Below the pieces are notes generated by a model. The model was not told where the DNA came from. It was given only the letters and a program-made list of their open reading frames with translations, and did no database searches. Both the position numbers and the translations under genes were made by a program. Of a DNA stretch of 5,908 bases, positions 5,680-5,908 are shown piece after piece (positions within the stretch are counted from its first letter, which is position 1; every line of letters begins with the position of its first letter). The DNA lies in the NCBI GenBank assembly GCA_028822575.1, contig JAPKDN010000215.1:1-5908 (forward strand), in the 5' to 3' direction. The stretch is from Alphaproteobacteria bacterium (lineage in GTDB: Bacteria; Pseudomonadota; Alphaproteobacteria; Thalassobaculales; Thalassobaculaceae).

Positions 5680-5908
5680 TCAAGCCTCTCGCGGTGGGTT
5701 AAGGCGCGCGATTTCCGCCAACAGGTCGACGGCAGGGTCCTGGGCCGTGCGCACGGTCACCGACGTGGCGCCGCAAGTCTCCCAGGGCGTGAAGCGCTGC
5801 CGGATGCGGGCCGGTGGGCCACAAAGTGACTTGATGTCAACCCATTCGTCGGGTACCGCCGCCGCCGCTTCGTCCTTGTGGCCTTCCAGGTATAGCTCTT
5901 GGATACGT
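5680..5908 (-). CDS. LLM-class (luciferase-like) oxidoreductase, C-terminal part
   Basis: Seventy-five residues plus a TGA stop (5680-5682) are readable from the right edge, with the start beyond the window. The frame begins at base 5907. The sequence RIQELYLEGHKDEAAAAVPD, then a WVDIKSLCGPPARIRQRF stretch, then GATSVTVRT and a short helical end, is the C-terminal pattern of luciferase-like monooxygenase family members. These are TIM-barrel flavin or F420-dependent oxidoreductases. The conserved GPPARI segment and the AAVPD motif are clear; the catalytic and cofactor-binding parts are not in view, so substrate and cofactor cannot be given. No stop codon interrupts the visible part. It lies directly upstream of the aldolase remnant on the same strand, suggesting a former two-gene catabolic operon. 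Whether the rest of this gene is intact cannot be judged here. Confidence 0.78.
   Translation of the reverse strand, partial: RIQELYLEGHKDEAAAAVPDEWVDIKSLCGPPARIRQRFTPWETCGATSVTVRTAQDPAVDLLAEIARLNPPREA

Noticed and set aside
5617..5829. Plus-strand 70-residue frame
   Set aside because: It lies antisense to the LLM oxidoreductase end and the aldolase start, with Arg-rich, family-less sequence typical of a shadow frame.

Overview
The window looks like part of a Gram-negative, probably alphaproteobacterial chromosome. It is GC-rich in the genes, has Shine-Dalgarno-led starts, carries a type I-secreted RTX protein, and holds an aromatic-ring catabolism cluster with homogentisate dioxygenase and fumarylacetoacetase homologues. 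The assignment rests on gene content only; no rRNA or tRNA is present to fix the taxon.

Layout, left to right. Bases 1-1401 (+) are the C-terminal 466 codons of an RTX-type calcium-binding protein. It opens with a 17-glycine microsatellite linker and ends in two RTX nonapeptide blocks and a secretion-signal-like C-terminus. Bases 1550-4189 (+) hold three genes that read as one catabolic unit: a small single-domain cupin, a short homogentisate 1,2-dioxygenase-family protein, and a fumarylacetoacetase-family hydrolase that starts inside the dioxygenase stop codon (ATGA overlap). Bases 4190-4389 are a relatively AT-rich control region. It has a perfect 8-bp inverted repeat just after the hydrolase stop, then a 15-bp direct repeat (one mismatch) with a 33-bp period, then promoter-like hexamers. 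Next come an unrecognised 84-residue protein with a very strong ribosome binding site (4390-4644, +) and an NTF2-like small protein (4680-5078, +).

The right end is on the minus strand and converges on the cluster. At 5680-5908 is the C-terminus of a luciferase-like (LLM class) oxidoreductase, running off the window edge. Just downstream of it, at 5103-5661, lies a decayed HpcH/HpaI-family aldolase. Its family-like protein segments can be followed through two in-frame stop codons, a frame switch and two apparent internal deletions.

Working model: the dioxygenase opens an aromatic ring (homogentisate or a relative), and the hydrolase cleaves the resulting 1,3-diketo acid to fumarate plus a keto acid. 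The cupin and NTF2-like protein may be accessory. No maleylacetoacetate isomerase is visible between or beside the two core enzymes. The minus-strand LLM/aldolase pair looks like a second catabolic operon that has partly degenerated.
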